From an uncultured Clostridia bacterium (lineage in GTDB: Bacteria > Bacillota > Clostridia > Oscillospirales > Acutalibacteraceae): a DNA stretch of 13,098 nt. A program made the translations under genes and the position numbers. This document shows positions 1-6,657 of the stretch, piece after piece; positions within the stretch are counted from its first letter, which is position 1, and each line of letters starts with the position of its first letter. Below the pieces are notes generated by a model that saw only the letters and a list, made by a program, of their open reading frames with translations, was not told the origin of the DNA and did not search any database. The stretch spans positions 1 through 13,098 of the forward strand of contig CAMVNL010000020.1 in assembly GCA_947168785.1 (NCBI GenBank). Reading direction: 5' to 3'.

Positions 1-235
1 CCACCGCGATAAAGTTGAGCTCCGGGTGTCTTGCCGCCAGCTCCGTCACGAACTGGCCCTTGCCGCAGCCGATCTCCATGTGGACCGGATGGTCGTTGCC
101 GAAAACGGCAGCGTAGTCAAGGTACTCCTTTGTCTGAACAGCCTCCCTCACGTCGCTGTCCACGTGGGGAAAGCAGATCAGGTTGTCGCACTGCGCCAGT
201 TTTTCTTCCAGGTGTTTTTTCCTTCTCATTCTCAT
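1..235 (-). CDS. trmB: tRNA (guanine-N7-)-methyltransferase TrmB, N-terminal part
   Basis: Only the first 78 codons are present; the gene runs off the left edge. The protein starts MRMRRKKHLEEKLAQ and then reads CFPHVDSD, the usual opening of Firmicute TrmB. It continues to the SAM-binding motif MEIGCGKGQF (about residues 53-62) and HPELNFIAV, where the methyltransferase fold begins. TrmB uses S-adenosylmethionine to methylate G46 in the variable loop of tRNAs. The start at 235 is chosen because a GAGGTGG ribosome binding site lies 7 bases upstream and the ATG overlaps the stop of the AlaX-like gene as ATGA, implying translational coupling. An in-frame ATG two codons later (229) fits the site less well. 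Recognition comes from the N-terminal sequence and the glycine-rich SAM motif; the catalytic C-terminal half is outside the window. Confidence 0.9.
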   Translation of the reverse strand, partial: MRMRRKKHLEEKLAQCDNLICFPHVDSDVREAVQTKEYLDYAAVFGNDHPVHMEIGCGKGQFVTELAARHPELNFIAV

Positions 236-1410
236 GGGCGTTCCACCTCAAACGTTCTGAAAAATGTCTCAATGTCCGACCGGCTCGCCCGGAAGCTGCC
301 CCGGATCAGCTCGTCCCGTCCGCCGCCCCTGCCGTTCAGCGCCGTGTTGATGGCCTTCGCGTGACGGTTCATCGCCGCGCCGCGGCAGTAAACGGCGTAG
401 GTATAGCCGTCGTCGTCATTCCCGGAGCAGGCGACGGCAGCCCCGGCGGCCTTCTCCGCCAGCAGCAGCGCGATTTCGCACAGCTCCTCCGGATCACAGC
501 TCTCCGCAAAGACGACCAGATTCCCATCAGAAGCGGGGGCGTGGGCGGCGATACAGGCGCACAGGCGCTTTTTCTGAGCATAGATCTCGTTTTTCAGCTC
601 TTTATTCTGGGCGATCAGCGCCTCCACCGCCTGATCCGTCTCGCTGTGGCGAGAAGCGGTCAGCGCGGCGATACGCAGGGTCTGACGGTACTTGTCGCAG
701 TAGTCGGCGTAGGCCTCCGCCCCGCAGATCAGCGTGATGCGCACGCCGCCCCGGTGGCTGACGCAGGACAGGATTTTGATCAGACCGATTTCGCCTGTCC
801 GGGAAACGTGGGGCGCGCAGCAGGCGCAGCGGTCGACGCCCTCCACCGTCACGATGCGCACGTCGCCCGCGAACTCTTTTTTGCTGCGGTAGTCGATGGA
901 CGCGGCCTCCTTTTTGCTGAAGGTTTTCGCCGTCACCGGCACGTCGGCATAGACGACCTCATTGGCCGTTTGTTCGATCCGGTCAATCTGCTCTTTTGTC
1001 AGCGGGAAGTCGAAATCCACCGTCATCAGGAGGCCGTCCATGTGGAAGCCCACGTTTTCCACGCCGTAAAGGTTATGGGCGACGCCGGAGACGATATGTT
1101 CGCCGGAGTGGGCCTGCATGCGGGCAAACCGCGTGGCGGCGTCAATTTCGCCCGCCACCGTGTCGCCGACGGAAAAGGCAGGCGCTTCATCCACAACATG
1201 ATACACCACGCCGTTGAGTTCTTCTGTCTGAAGGACGCTCACCCCGCCCAGCGTGCCGGTATCGCAGGCCTGGCCGCCGCCGGTGGGAAAGAACGCGGTC
1301 TGCGCCAGGGCGACGGCAGGCTTGCCGCCGAGCTCTGTGATTTCCGTCACAACGGAACGGAAGGCAAACAGGTGGCCGTCCGTCTCATACAGTTTTTCCG
1401 TCCGCATCAT
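232..1410 (-). CDS. AlaX-like alanyl-tRNA editing protein with DHHA1 domain
   Basis: The 392-residue protein resembles the editing half of alanyl-tRNA synthetase without the aminoacylation domain. It has the motif FPTGGGQ (residues 41-47), the zinc/editing motif HSGEH (101-105), and its partner CxxxH in CACCAPH (195-201). A helical linker with charged heptads (about 255-285) leads to a DHHA1-like C-terminal domain with GRGGGR (360-365). This layout matches long AlaX proteins, which hydrolyse Ser-tRNA(Ala) or Gly-tRNA(Ala) in the cytoplasm. The start at 1410 (ATGATG) overlaps the TGA of the upstream phosphoesterase, and GGTGG lies 4 bases upstream; the second ATG at 1407 is an equally possible start. 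The stop overlaps the trmB start by 4 bases. The cysteine-rich CACC cluster offers more possible ligands than the minimal motif. Editing function is family knowledge; substrate specificity cannot be read here. Confidence 0.88.
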   Translation of the reverse strand: MMRTEKLYETDGHLFAFRSVVTEITELGGKPAVALAQTAFFPTGGGQACDTGTLGGVSVLQTEELNGVVYHVVDEAPAFSVGDTVAGEIDAATRFARMQAHSGEHIVSGVAHNLYGVENVGFHMDGLLMTVDFDFPLTKEQIDRIEQTANEVVYADVPVTAKTFSKKEAASIDYRSKKEFAGDVRIVTVEGVDRCACCAPHVSRTGEIGLIKILSCVSHRGGVRITLICGAEAYADYCDKYRQTLRIAALTASRHSETDQAVEALIAQNKELKNEIYAQKKRLCACIAAHAPASDGNLVVFAESCDPEELCEIALLLAEKAAGAAVACSGNDDDGYTYAVYCRGAAMNRHAKAINTALNGRGGGRDELIRGSFRASRSDIETFFRTFEVERP

Positions 1411-2606
1411 CCGACCACCGTAAAGCGCCGCACCAGAGCGTCGGACCGGTTGTTCCAGAAGCCGACGGCTGTCAATTCTACCTGATAATCCCCTGCGGGC
1501 AGGTCCACTTCAAATTTCATGGCGACTTCTTTGGGCATTTCATAGAGATAATAGGAGGAAAAGACCGATTTCTGCGCAAAAATCCGGCCGTCCGTGACGC
1601 CGCGGATCACAGCGATATAGGCGTCGGGACGTTCCGCGCCAACCGCCTGACCGAAGCGCAGCACGATCTTGCCGTCTTTGTAATCGCAGGAAAAGGCTGC
1701 GTCATCCGGAAACACGGGCTTTTCCGCCGTCAGACGGCGGTCGTCGGTATAGCGGAAGGAGGAGGGGTCCCAGGGCCGTTCGATCAGCCAGCCGTCGTTG
1801 AAGAATCGCTCGCTGAGAACGTCAAAGGGCAGCACCCGGACGCGGTTGTCCCGATCCGCCTCCACGATCAGATACTGGGCGCATTGGCGGCAATCCGGCG
1901 GAACGGTGCCGTACATCTTATCAAACTCATCCAGCTCAAAGTAGGAGAAGGAGCCCGTTCCGAAGGAGGAAAAATAGGCCTGATGGACGCTTCTGGGATC
2001 GTTGATGGGGGCGTGGGAGTGACCGGAGAAATCCACCACCTGCGGATAATCCATCAAAATGGCGATGATATCGTCCTCGCCCCAGTTGATACTGCCGTAG
2101 ACGGTGCCGGACAGATGGGGGTGCTGGAAGACAAAGATCGGCTTTTTCCAGTCGTCCGCGGCAGCCTCCTTCAGCTGGCGTCTGAGCCAGGCCTGCTGGG
2201 CGTCGCTGACGCGGTTGCGGGCGTCGGTGGTGATGCTGATAAAGTGGAAGCCGTTGATCACCCGGTGGATATCCGGCTCCTGCCCGAACAGCTCCTTCAT
2301 GCGGGGGAACACGTTCTCCGGGTCCTCGCATTTGAATTCGTGGCTGGCAGCCGTCAGCACCACGGCGGTTTCAGGGCGGATAGAACGGGTAACAGAATCA
2401 CGGAAACGGCGCATTTGCGCATCGCTGCCGCAATCGGTAAAATCGCCCACCACGTAGACCGCGTCAAGCTGACGATAGCTTTGACCGACGGCGTAACGAT
2501 AGGCCAGCGTCATGCCGCGCTCGAAGCGCTGCGGTTCGTCGTCCCGGTCCATATTGAAATGCACGTCGCTGCAGGCAATAAAACGCAATACAGGTTCAAA
2601 ATTCAT
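1407..2606 (-). CDS. Calcineurin-like metallophosphoesterase
   Basis: This 399-residue protein carries the dinuclear-metal phosphoesterase motifs in order: SDVH (D14, H16), GDFTD (54-58), ASHE (87-90), QHPH (161-164) and GHSH (195-198). The region after about residue 230 is beta-rich with a C-terminal segment (about 300-399), probably a small accessory beta domain. Substrate is unknown; the family cleaves phosphomonoesters, phosphodiesters or nucleotides. No signal peptide is visible, so it is probably cytoplasmic. The family's GNH[E/D] box is replaced by A-S-H-E, losing the metal-ligand Asn. I chose the ATG at 2606 because GAGGTG lies 6 bases before it; a GTG at 2615 would extend the protein by three codons but falls inside that site. 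Its stop overlaps the AlaX-like start, so it is the first gene of a three-gene operon with tRNA maintenance genes. Confidence 0.85.
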   Translation of the reverse strand: MNFEPVLRFIACSDVHFNMDRDDEPQRFERGMTLAYRYAVGQSYRQLDAVYVVGDFTDCGSDAQMRRFRDSVTRSIRPETAVVLTAASHEFKCEDPENVFPRMKELFGQEPDIHRVINGFHFISITTDARNRVSDAQQAWLRRQLKEAAADDWKKPIFVFQHPHLSGTVYGSINWGEDDIIAILMDYPQVVDFSGHSHAPINDPRSVHQAYFSSFGTGSFSYFELDEFDKMYGTVPPDCRQCAQYLIVEADRDNRVRVLPFDVLSERFFNDGWLIERPWDPSSFRYTDDRRLTAEKPVFPDDAAFSCDYKDGKIVLRFGQAVGAERPDAYIAVIRGVTDGRIFAQKSVFSSYYLYEMPKEVAMKFEVDLPAGDYQVELTAVGFWNNRSDALVRRFTVVG

Positions 2607-2644
2607 GAGAGACACCTCGTTTCACACACTGTTTTAGTAAGGAA

Positions 2645-2674
2645 AGTATAGCACAGTAAAACAGCGAAAAGCAA
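2645..2674 (-). promoter_or_regulatory. Sigma-A type promoter with extended -10 for the phosphoesterase-AlaX-trmB operon
   Basis: Reading the minus strand, TTGCTT (2669-2674) is followed after 18 bases by TATACT (2645-2650), preceded by TGC, which makes an extended -10 (TGnTATACT). It lies about 40 bases upstream of the phosphoesterase start and just downstream of the terminator of the preceding gene. The -35 is weak (3-4 of 6), consistent with reliance on the extended -10. Confidence 0.65.
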
Positions 2675-2702
2675 TATCCATCTTACAAAAGATGGCACAA
2701 TA

Positions 2703-2730
2703 CGAAAAAGACCGCTCCGAAGAGCGGTCT
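2703..2730 (-). terminator. Intrinsic terminator with UUCG tetraloop after the secreted-protein gene
   Basis: A perfect 9-base-pair stem (AGACCGCTC at 2722-2730 and its complement at 2709-2717 on the minus strand) is closed by a cUUCGg loop and followed by a run of five T. It starts 17 bases after the stop of the secreted-protein gene. The T tract lies only on the minus-strand exit side, so it works for minus-strand transcription and isolates this gene from the operon to its left. Confidence 0.95.
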
Positions 2731-2747
2731 CGTGAACATTGCAACAA

Positions 2748-4430
2748 TTACTTCTTGAAGATGCTGAAGATCTTATCGAACAGATTTCTGAAGAAATCCA
2801 TGATCTTGTCGATAAAGGACTTGGCTTCCTCTTTGCCCACTTCCGTGGTAGCGGTGATGACGTCCTTGGCGGTGACTTCCTTCTGCTCAGAGGGAACGAA
2901 ATTGTCGTTGAACGCAACCGTACCGTTGGCGTCAGAAGCAACGTAGTAAGGCGTACCGGCATAATCGGTGTCAAACACGATCTTGGTATCCTTAGCGACC
3001 TTGCGGTCGGTGAAGGACCAATCCTCGATGGCGCCGTCCTTCAGCGCATCCATGATCAGGGTCACGTAGCCGTCGCCGGTGCCGACCAGTCTGACGCGAT
3101 AGGTGTCATACAGGAAAGCGACCTTGTGATAGGTCTTCGCATACTCGGAATAGACGGATACGAACACGCCGTTGGCGTTTTTCACGACATCCTCGGCGCC
3201 GTCAGCCAGCGTAAAGAACACGTTGCTGCCGTTAAGCAGTTCGACATTCACGGGGCAGTAGACGGTGAGAACTCTCTTGACCTCTTTCATGTCGGCAGGA
3301 GCGGTCTCAAAGAACATATCGCGCATCGCGTCGAGCGCAGCCTTGTTGACTTCGATATCGTTGTAAACCGTGCCGTAGAGCTTGTTCTTGATCTTGTTGA
3401 TCACGCCCTGATTCTCGGCGAGCTTCAGATTGAAGAGAGCGTCTTCGGAGATCTCTCTCGCGGTCAGCGTAAAGCTCACAGCGATAGCGGCCTTCTCGGC
3501 GTCGTCGCCGGCAAGAGCGGCCTTCGCCCATTCGGCAATATCGGACTGGAAGTAATAAGCGGTCTTCACGGTGTCGATCAGCGGATACTGGTCGCCGGTG
3601 TTCCAAAGCACGTCGGCAATGCTGGTGGCGGTCTGATAGACCTTCAGCGCAACAGCCGTGTAAGCGTTGGAGTTAAGGGCCAGCTTCGCCAGATACTCAA
3701 GGCCTACGTTGGCGCCGTCTTCGGCAGCCTGCGCGGCGATCTGCATCAGAGCGTCTTCCACGCTGGCGTTGATGTCGCCGATCAGCTTTTCAGCGGCCTG
3801 TCTCAGAATGTCGTATTCGGTATTCTCAACGATATAGTTGAGCATATCGATGTAGTAGGCGTTGGCCATCTGGACGGAAAGCACACGGGCATAGGCCTCG
3901 ATGAACTTGTCTCTGTAAGTCTGATAGGCGTTGGCGATCTTGACCACGTCGCCGATGACCTCAAAGGTCTTGGACCAGCCGGCGGACTCGAACACGTCGA
4001 GCTTGGTGTAATCGTTGACCTTCTGGATGAAATCATTCACGTCCTGAGCGGTCTCGAGCACCTTGACGATCTCATCGACGTAGCCGTCGTCGAAATCATA
4101 GTCGGCCTTCTCGATCAGAGCGAGAAGGATCTTCTCTGCGTCATCCTTTTCGATGGACTTGCTGGCGTAATTGATCCAGGCGCCATCGTAAAGGGCGAAA
4201 GCGGTGTAAACAGCCATGGTGTTGTCGATCGCCTTTTTGTTCTGATCGACGTAGCTCCAGCTGGTGAAGTTCGCGTTGTCGAAAACTTCCTCAAGCAGAA
4301 GGCTGTAATTCGCTTTCCACGAAGCGACTCTTTCGGCGTCGTCTTCCGCGGCAAACGCGGCAAACGGCAGCACGGAGAGCGCCATCACGACCGCAAGAAT
4401 GACGGAAATGATCTTTGCTGTCTTGTTCAT
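2748..4430 (-). CDS. Secreted protein of unknown function with amphipathic C-terminal tail
   Basis: I do not recognise a catalytic family. The 560-residue protein starts with a clear Sec signal peptide: MNKTAK, a hydrophobic core, then a likely cleavage at AFA-AED (about residue 28). Residues about 30-360 are acidic and mostly helical, with no cysteine pairs or obvious tandem repeats. A beta-rich region (about 365-510) opens with VYCPVNVELLNG, a style I associate with accessory domains of clostridial surface proteins; that link is from memory and weak. The last roughly 25 residues (SFIDKIMDFFRNLFDKIFS and beyond) form an amphipathic helix rich in Phe, Ile and Lys, suggesting membrane or partner binding. 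There is no LPXTG, dockerin or SLH motif. The start at 4430 has AAGGAG 9 bases upstream; a TTG at 4448 is unlikely. The gene has its own promoter and terminator, so it is monocistronic. Confidence 0.85.
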   Translation of the reverse strand: MNKTAKIISVILAVVMALSVLPFAAFAAEDDAERVASWKANYSLLLEEVFDNANFTSWSYVDQNKKAIDNTMAVYTAFALYDGAWINYASKSIEKDDAEKILLALIEKADYDFDDGYVDEIVKVLETAQDVNDFIQKVNDYTKLDVFESAGWSKTFEVIGDVVKIANAYQTYRDKFIEAYARVLSVQMANAYYIDMLNYIVENTEYDILRQAAEKLIGDINASVEDALMQIAAQAAEDGANVGLEYLAKLALNSNAYTAVALKVYQTATSIADVLWNTGDQYPLIDTVKTAYYFQSDIAEWAKAALAGDDAEKAAIAVSFTLTAREISEDALFNLKLAENQGVINKIKNKLYGTVYNDIEVNKAALDAMRDMFFETAPADMKEVKRVLTVYCPVNVELLNGSNVFFTLADGAEDVVKNANGVFVSVYSEYAKTYHKVAFLYDTYRVRLVGTGDGYVTLIMDALKDGAIEDWSFTDRKVAKDTKIVFDTDYAGTPYYVASDANGTVAFNDNFVPSEQKEVTAKDVITATTEVGKEEAKSFIDKIMDFFRNLFDKIFSIFKK

Positions 4431-4455
4431 GGGAATGCACTCCTTCAAAATAATT

Positions 4456-4470
4456 TGATATTAAATATCA
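4456..4470. promoter_or_regulatory. Dyad at the predicted transcription start of the secreted-protein gene
   Basis: Two perfect 7-base arms, TGATATT and AATATCA, flank a single central base. On the minus strand the dyad covers roughly +1 to +14 relative to the predicted start site, a position where a bound repressor would block initiation. The sequence is AT-rich, so chance occurrence is possible. Confidence 0.4.
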
Positions 4471-4475
4471 TACTA

Positions 4476-4504
4476 AATATACATTTTTTTGCGTCGTAAG
4501 TCAA
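4476..4504 (-). promoter_or_regulatory. Sigma-A promoter of the secreted-protein gene
   Basis: On the minus strand TTGACT (4499-4504; 5 of 6 to the consensus) is separated by exactly 17 bases from TATATT (4476-4481). The spacer contains an A tract. The predicted start site is near 4469, giving an untranslated leader of about 40 bases before the ATG at 4430. Confidence 0.75.
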
Positions 4505-4522
4505 TTATCACTTTTGTTAAAA

Positions 4523-4596
4523 ATTGCGGGTTCCATTTGGATAATATTGACAAATACCACAAAAAATATCGGTCAATCCAAACAAAAACCCGCAAT
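4523..4596 (-). terminator. Long imperfect hairpin downstream of tsf, candidate terminator
   Basis: On the minus strand ATTGCGGGTT (4587-4596) pairs with AACCCGCAAT (4523-4532). Nested inside are TTTGGAT (4576-4582) with ATCCAAA (4536-4542) and TTGAC (4572-4576) with GTCAA (4547-4551), which share one base and leave an AT-rich apex of about 20 bases. The last arm runs into TTTTAAC on the minus strand, so the structure can terminate transcription coming from tsf. Its length and internal mismatches are unusual for an intrinsic terminator. It lies just upstream of the promoter of the secreted-protein gene. Confidence 0.5.
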
Positions 4597-4604
4597 ATCT
4601 ATTG

Positions 4605-4633
4605 TTCTTTGTTTCTAAATTGTTAACAAAGAA
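4605..4633 (-). other. AT-rich hairpin abutting the tsf stop codon
   Basis: Nine-base arms AACAAAGAA (4625-4633) and TTCTTTGTT (4605-4613) flank an 11-base loop, starting immediately after the tsf TAA. The stem is weak and no T run follows directly. It may protect the 3' end of the messenger or assist the larger hairpin further downstream. Confidence 0.4.
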
Positions 4634-5725
4634 TTATTTCATCATGCCTGCCACTTCAGCGGCAAAATCGTCGGCCTTCTTCTCAATGCCCTCGCCCTTG
4701 GCGAAACGCACGTAACCGGTGGCCTTGATCTGCGCGCCGAGGGTCTTGGCGACGTTGGCGATATAGGCGCCGACGGTGCCTTCAAACACGTCGGGACGCA
4801 CGAAGGGCTGATCCAGCAGGCAGATCTCCTTGATCTGCTTGTTGATACGGCCGTCGATGGCCTTGCCGAAGATGGGATCGGCGGCGTATTCCGCCTTGCC
4901 GGCCACCGCAACGCTTGCGAACGCGGCAACGGCTTCGGGAGAGAGGAAGTTGAAGAGGAACTTGTTGTTCTTCTCGGCTTCATAAGCGGCAAGATCGGCC
5001 TCGGAAAGAAGCCCGTCGGCGATGGCCTTGTTGATGACCTTCACAAGGATGGGCTTGGGAAGCGTATCAGGCTTGTTGAGGGCGCTCTCGACGGTGATGT
5101 TCTTCATCTTGGCCAGCTCTTCTTCGGAGATGTCCGCGCTGCTCAGGTATTCGGGGCTCATGGCCGCGACCTGCATGGCGATATTCTTGCCCATCTCCAT
5201 AAACTCGGGCTTATCGGCAGCGTCGGTGTCGAAGCACACCAGCACGCCCACGGAACCGCCGGCATGGATATAGGAAACGGCGGTGCCTTCCACCACCTCA
5301 AAGCGGCGGAGCTTCATGTTCTCACGGATCTTCAGGAACAGCTCCTGGATCGCCTCTTCCACGGTCTCGGTGCCGTCGGCGATGGTGGCGGCCTTCAGCG
5401 CGTCCACGTCGGCGGGGCGGGCCAGCACGGCGGTCTTGGCGATGCGGTTGGCCAGCTCTTTGAATTCGGGGTTGTTGCCCACGAAATCGGTTTCGCAGTT
5501 CAGCTCAACAAGAGCGGAAACGTTGTTGTCGGTATACACGCCGATGGTGCCTTCCGCGGCGACGCGGCCGGCCTTCTTGGCGGCAGTGGCAAGACCCTTC
5601 TCGCGCAGGATCTCAACCGCCTTATCCATATCGCCGTCGGTTTCCACCAACGCCTTTTTGCAGTCCATCATGCCGACGCCGGTCTTTTCACGCAGGGCCT
5701 GTACGTCTTTTGCGGTAAATGCCAT
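4634..5725 (-). CDS. tsf: Translation elongation factor Ts
   Basis: EF-Ts exchanges GDP for GTP on EF-Tu in the cytoplasm. The N-terminal UBA-like domain is clear (MAFTAKDVQALREKTGVGMM and the following roughly 30 residues), as is the conserved core motif TDFVGNN (residues 80-86, entered from NCETD). The C-terminal core has GRINKQIKEICLLDQPFV (292-309) and GTVGAYI. At 363 residues it is longer than the roughly 280-310 usual in bacteria; the excess appears as an insertion at about residues 222-283, in the subdomain that forms the antiparallel coiled coil of E. coli EF-Ts. The start at 5725 has a strong AGGAGG 8 bases upstream. It follows rpsB by 73 bases, the classic gene order, with a hairpin between the two that may attenuate its expression. 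Confidence 0.97.
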   Translation of the reverse strand: MAFTAKDVQALREKTGVGMMDCKKALVETDGDMDKAVEILREKGLATAAKKAGRVAAEGTIGVYTDNNVSALVELNCETDFVGNNPEFKELANRIAKTAVLARPADVDALKAATIADGTETVEEAIQELFLKIRENMKLRRFEVVEGTAVSYIHAGGSVGVLVCFDTDAADKPEFMEMGKNIAMQVAAMSPEYLSSADISEEELAKMKNITVESALNKPDTLPKPILVKVINKAIADGLLSEADLAAYEAEKNNKFLFNFLSPEAVAAFASVAVAGKAEYAADPIFGKAIDGRINKQIKEICLLDQPFVRPDVFEGTVGAYIANVAKTLGAQIKATGYVRFAKGEGIEKKADDFAAEVAGMMK

Positions 5726-5756
5726 AATATTTTCCTCCTGATAGTAAATATTTATT

Positions 5757-5786
5757 CAAAGAAAGCCCGCACCGGGGTACGGGCTT
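5757..5786 (-). terminator. Attenuator-like terminator between rpsB and tsf
   Basis: On the minus strand AAGCCCG (5780-5786) pairs with CGGGCTT (5763-5769) across a 10-base loop, then comes TCTTTG. The 7-base-pair, GC-rich stem with a short interrupted T tract looks like a partial terminator. It starts 12 bases after the rpsB stop and ends about 30 bases before the tsf start, a place where it would lower tsf relative to rpsB. Confidence 0.7.
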
Positions 5787-5798
5787 ATTCCATACGGA

Positions 5799-6542
5799 TT
5801 ATTCCGCGAAATCAGCGGTCTCTTCGGCGGGCGCTTCCTCGGCGGCGGGAGCGGACGTTTCGCCCTGCTTGCCTTCGATGACGGCGTCGGCCATGGCGCC
5901 GGCGATCAGCTTGACGGCTCTGATGGCGTCGTCGTTGCCGGGGATCACGTAGTCGATCTCGTCGGGGTCGCAGTTGGTGTCCACGATGGCCACGATGGGG
6001 ATGTGCAGCTTCTTGGCCTCAAGAACGGCGATGCGCTCTTTGCGGGGGTCGACGATGAACATGGCGGCGGGCTGCTTCTTCATGCCGGTGATACCGCCCA
6101 TGAACTTTTCAAGCTTCTCTCTTTCCAGCTTCAGCTTGATGACTTCCTTCTTGGGCAGCATCTCAAAGGTGCCGTCCTCTTCCATCTTCTTGAGCTGGTC
6201 AAGTCTCTTGATTCTTCTGCGGATGGTGTTGAAGTTGGTGAGCATGCCGCCGAGCCAGCGGGCGTTGACGTAGGGCATCTCGCATCTGTTGGCCTCTTCC
6301 TTGATGGAATCCATGGCCTGCTTCTTGGTGCCGACGAACAGGATCTCGCCGCCGTTGGCGGACAGCTCGCGGACGAACATATACGCTTCATCCAGCTTCT
6401 TGACCGTCTTCTGCAGGTCGATAATGTAGATGCCGTTGCGCTCCGTGAAAATATAGGGCGCCATTTTGGGGTTCCATCTTCTGGTCTGGTGACCAAAGTG
6501 TACGCCTGCTTCAAGCAGCTGCTTCATAGATACGACTGACAT
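5799..6542 (-). CDS. rpsB: 30S ribosomal protein S2
   Basis: The 247-residue protein has the S2 signatures: SMKQLLEAGVHFGHQTRRWNPKM (with HFGHQT at about residues 15-20), IYIIDLQKT, the core ARWLGGMLTNFNTIRRRI (about 94-111), and PAAMFIVDPRKERIAVLEA followed by IPIVAIVDTNCDP. It binds the head-body junction of the small ribosomal subunit and is needed for S1 docking in many bacteria. Length is normal for the family and the C-terminal tail is Ala/Glu-rich and acidic, as is common. The start at 6542 has AAGGAGG about 9 bases upstream. It is the first gene of the rpsB-tsf operon, with a promoter at 6658-6686 and a structured leader. Confidence 0.98.
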   Translation of the reverse strand: MSVVSMKQLLEAGVHFGHQTRRWNPKMAPYIFTERNGIYIIDLQKTVKKLDEAYMFVRELSANGGEILFVGTKKQAMDSIKEEANRCEMPYVNARWLGGMLTNFNTIRRRIKRLDQLKKMEEDGTFEMLPKKEVIKLKLEREKLEKFMGGITGMKKQPAAMFIVDPRKERIAVLEAKKLHIPIVAIVDTNCDPDEIDYVIPGNDDAIRAVKLIAGAMADAVIEGKQGETSAPAAEEAPAEETADFAE

Positions 6543-6566
6543 AGTTTTTTTCCTCCTTAATTAAAA

Positions 6567-6612
6567 CCTCCGGAACCGTCTTTTCCGCGGCGGCAACGCC
6601 CTATGTCGGAGG
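6567..6612 (-). promoter_or_regulatory. Foldable rpsB leader, possible S2 autoregulatory element
   Basis: The predicted transcript leader is about 108 bases (about 6543-6651). Within it CCTCCG (6607-6612) can pair with CGGAGG (6567-6572), enclosing a GC-rich stretch that itself holds GCCGCCGCGG, which can make an inner stem. The pairing ends shortly before the ribosome binding site. Ribosomal protein operons are often autoregulated through such leaders; I cannot match this one to a specific known family. Confidence 0.4.
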
Positions 6613-6657
6613 CTCTGCAGGTGCGTTGGATCCAATCCCGTGCGTTTTTGCTCAACA

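Noticed and set aside
31..1485. 484-codon open frame on the plus strand opposite trmB and the AlaX-like gene
   Set aside because: It crosses two recognisable genes and the end of a third, is rich in Arg/His/Gly as a GC-rich antisense frame would be, and lacks any recognisable motif.
1884..2651. 255-codon plus-strand open frame opposite the phosphoesterase
   Set aside because: It has no ribosome binding site or recognisable motif and would end inside the phosphoesterase promoter; it is an antisense shadow.
2739..4499. 586-codon open frame on the plus strand opposite the secreted-protein gene
   Set aside because: The minus-strand gene has a signal peptide, ribosome binding site, consensus promoter and terminator in matching order. 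The plus frame starts within the terminator region without a ribosome binding site, and its protein is a low-complexity Val/Gly/Asp-rich mirror.
4547..4552. TTGACA on the plus strand in the gap after tsf
   Set aside because: No -10 box lies at a workable distance (16-18 bases downstream reads CGGTCA-like sequence) and no plus-strand gene follows; it is part of the nested hairpin.
6624..6636. TTGGATCCAA palindrome in the rpsB leader
   Set aside because: A 10-base palindrome with no loop is too short to form an RNA hairpin and may be chance; noted only as part of the leader.
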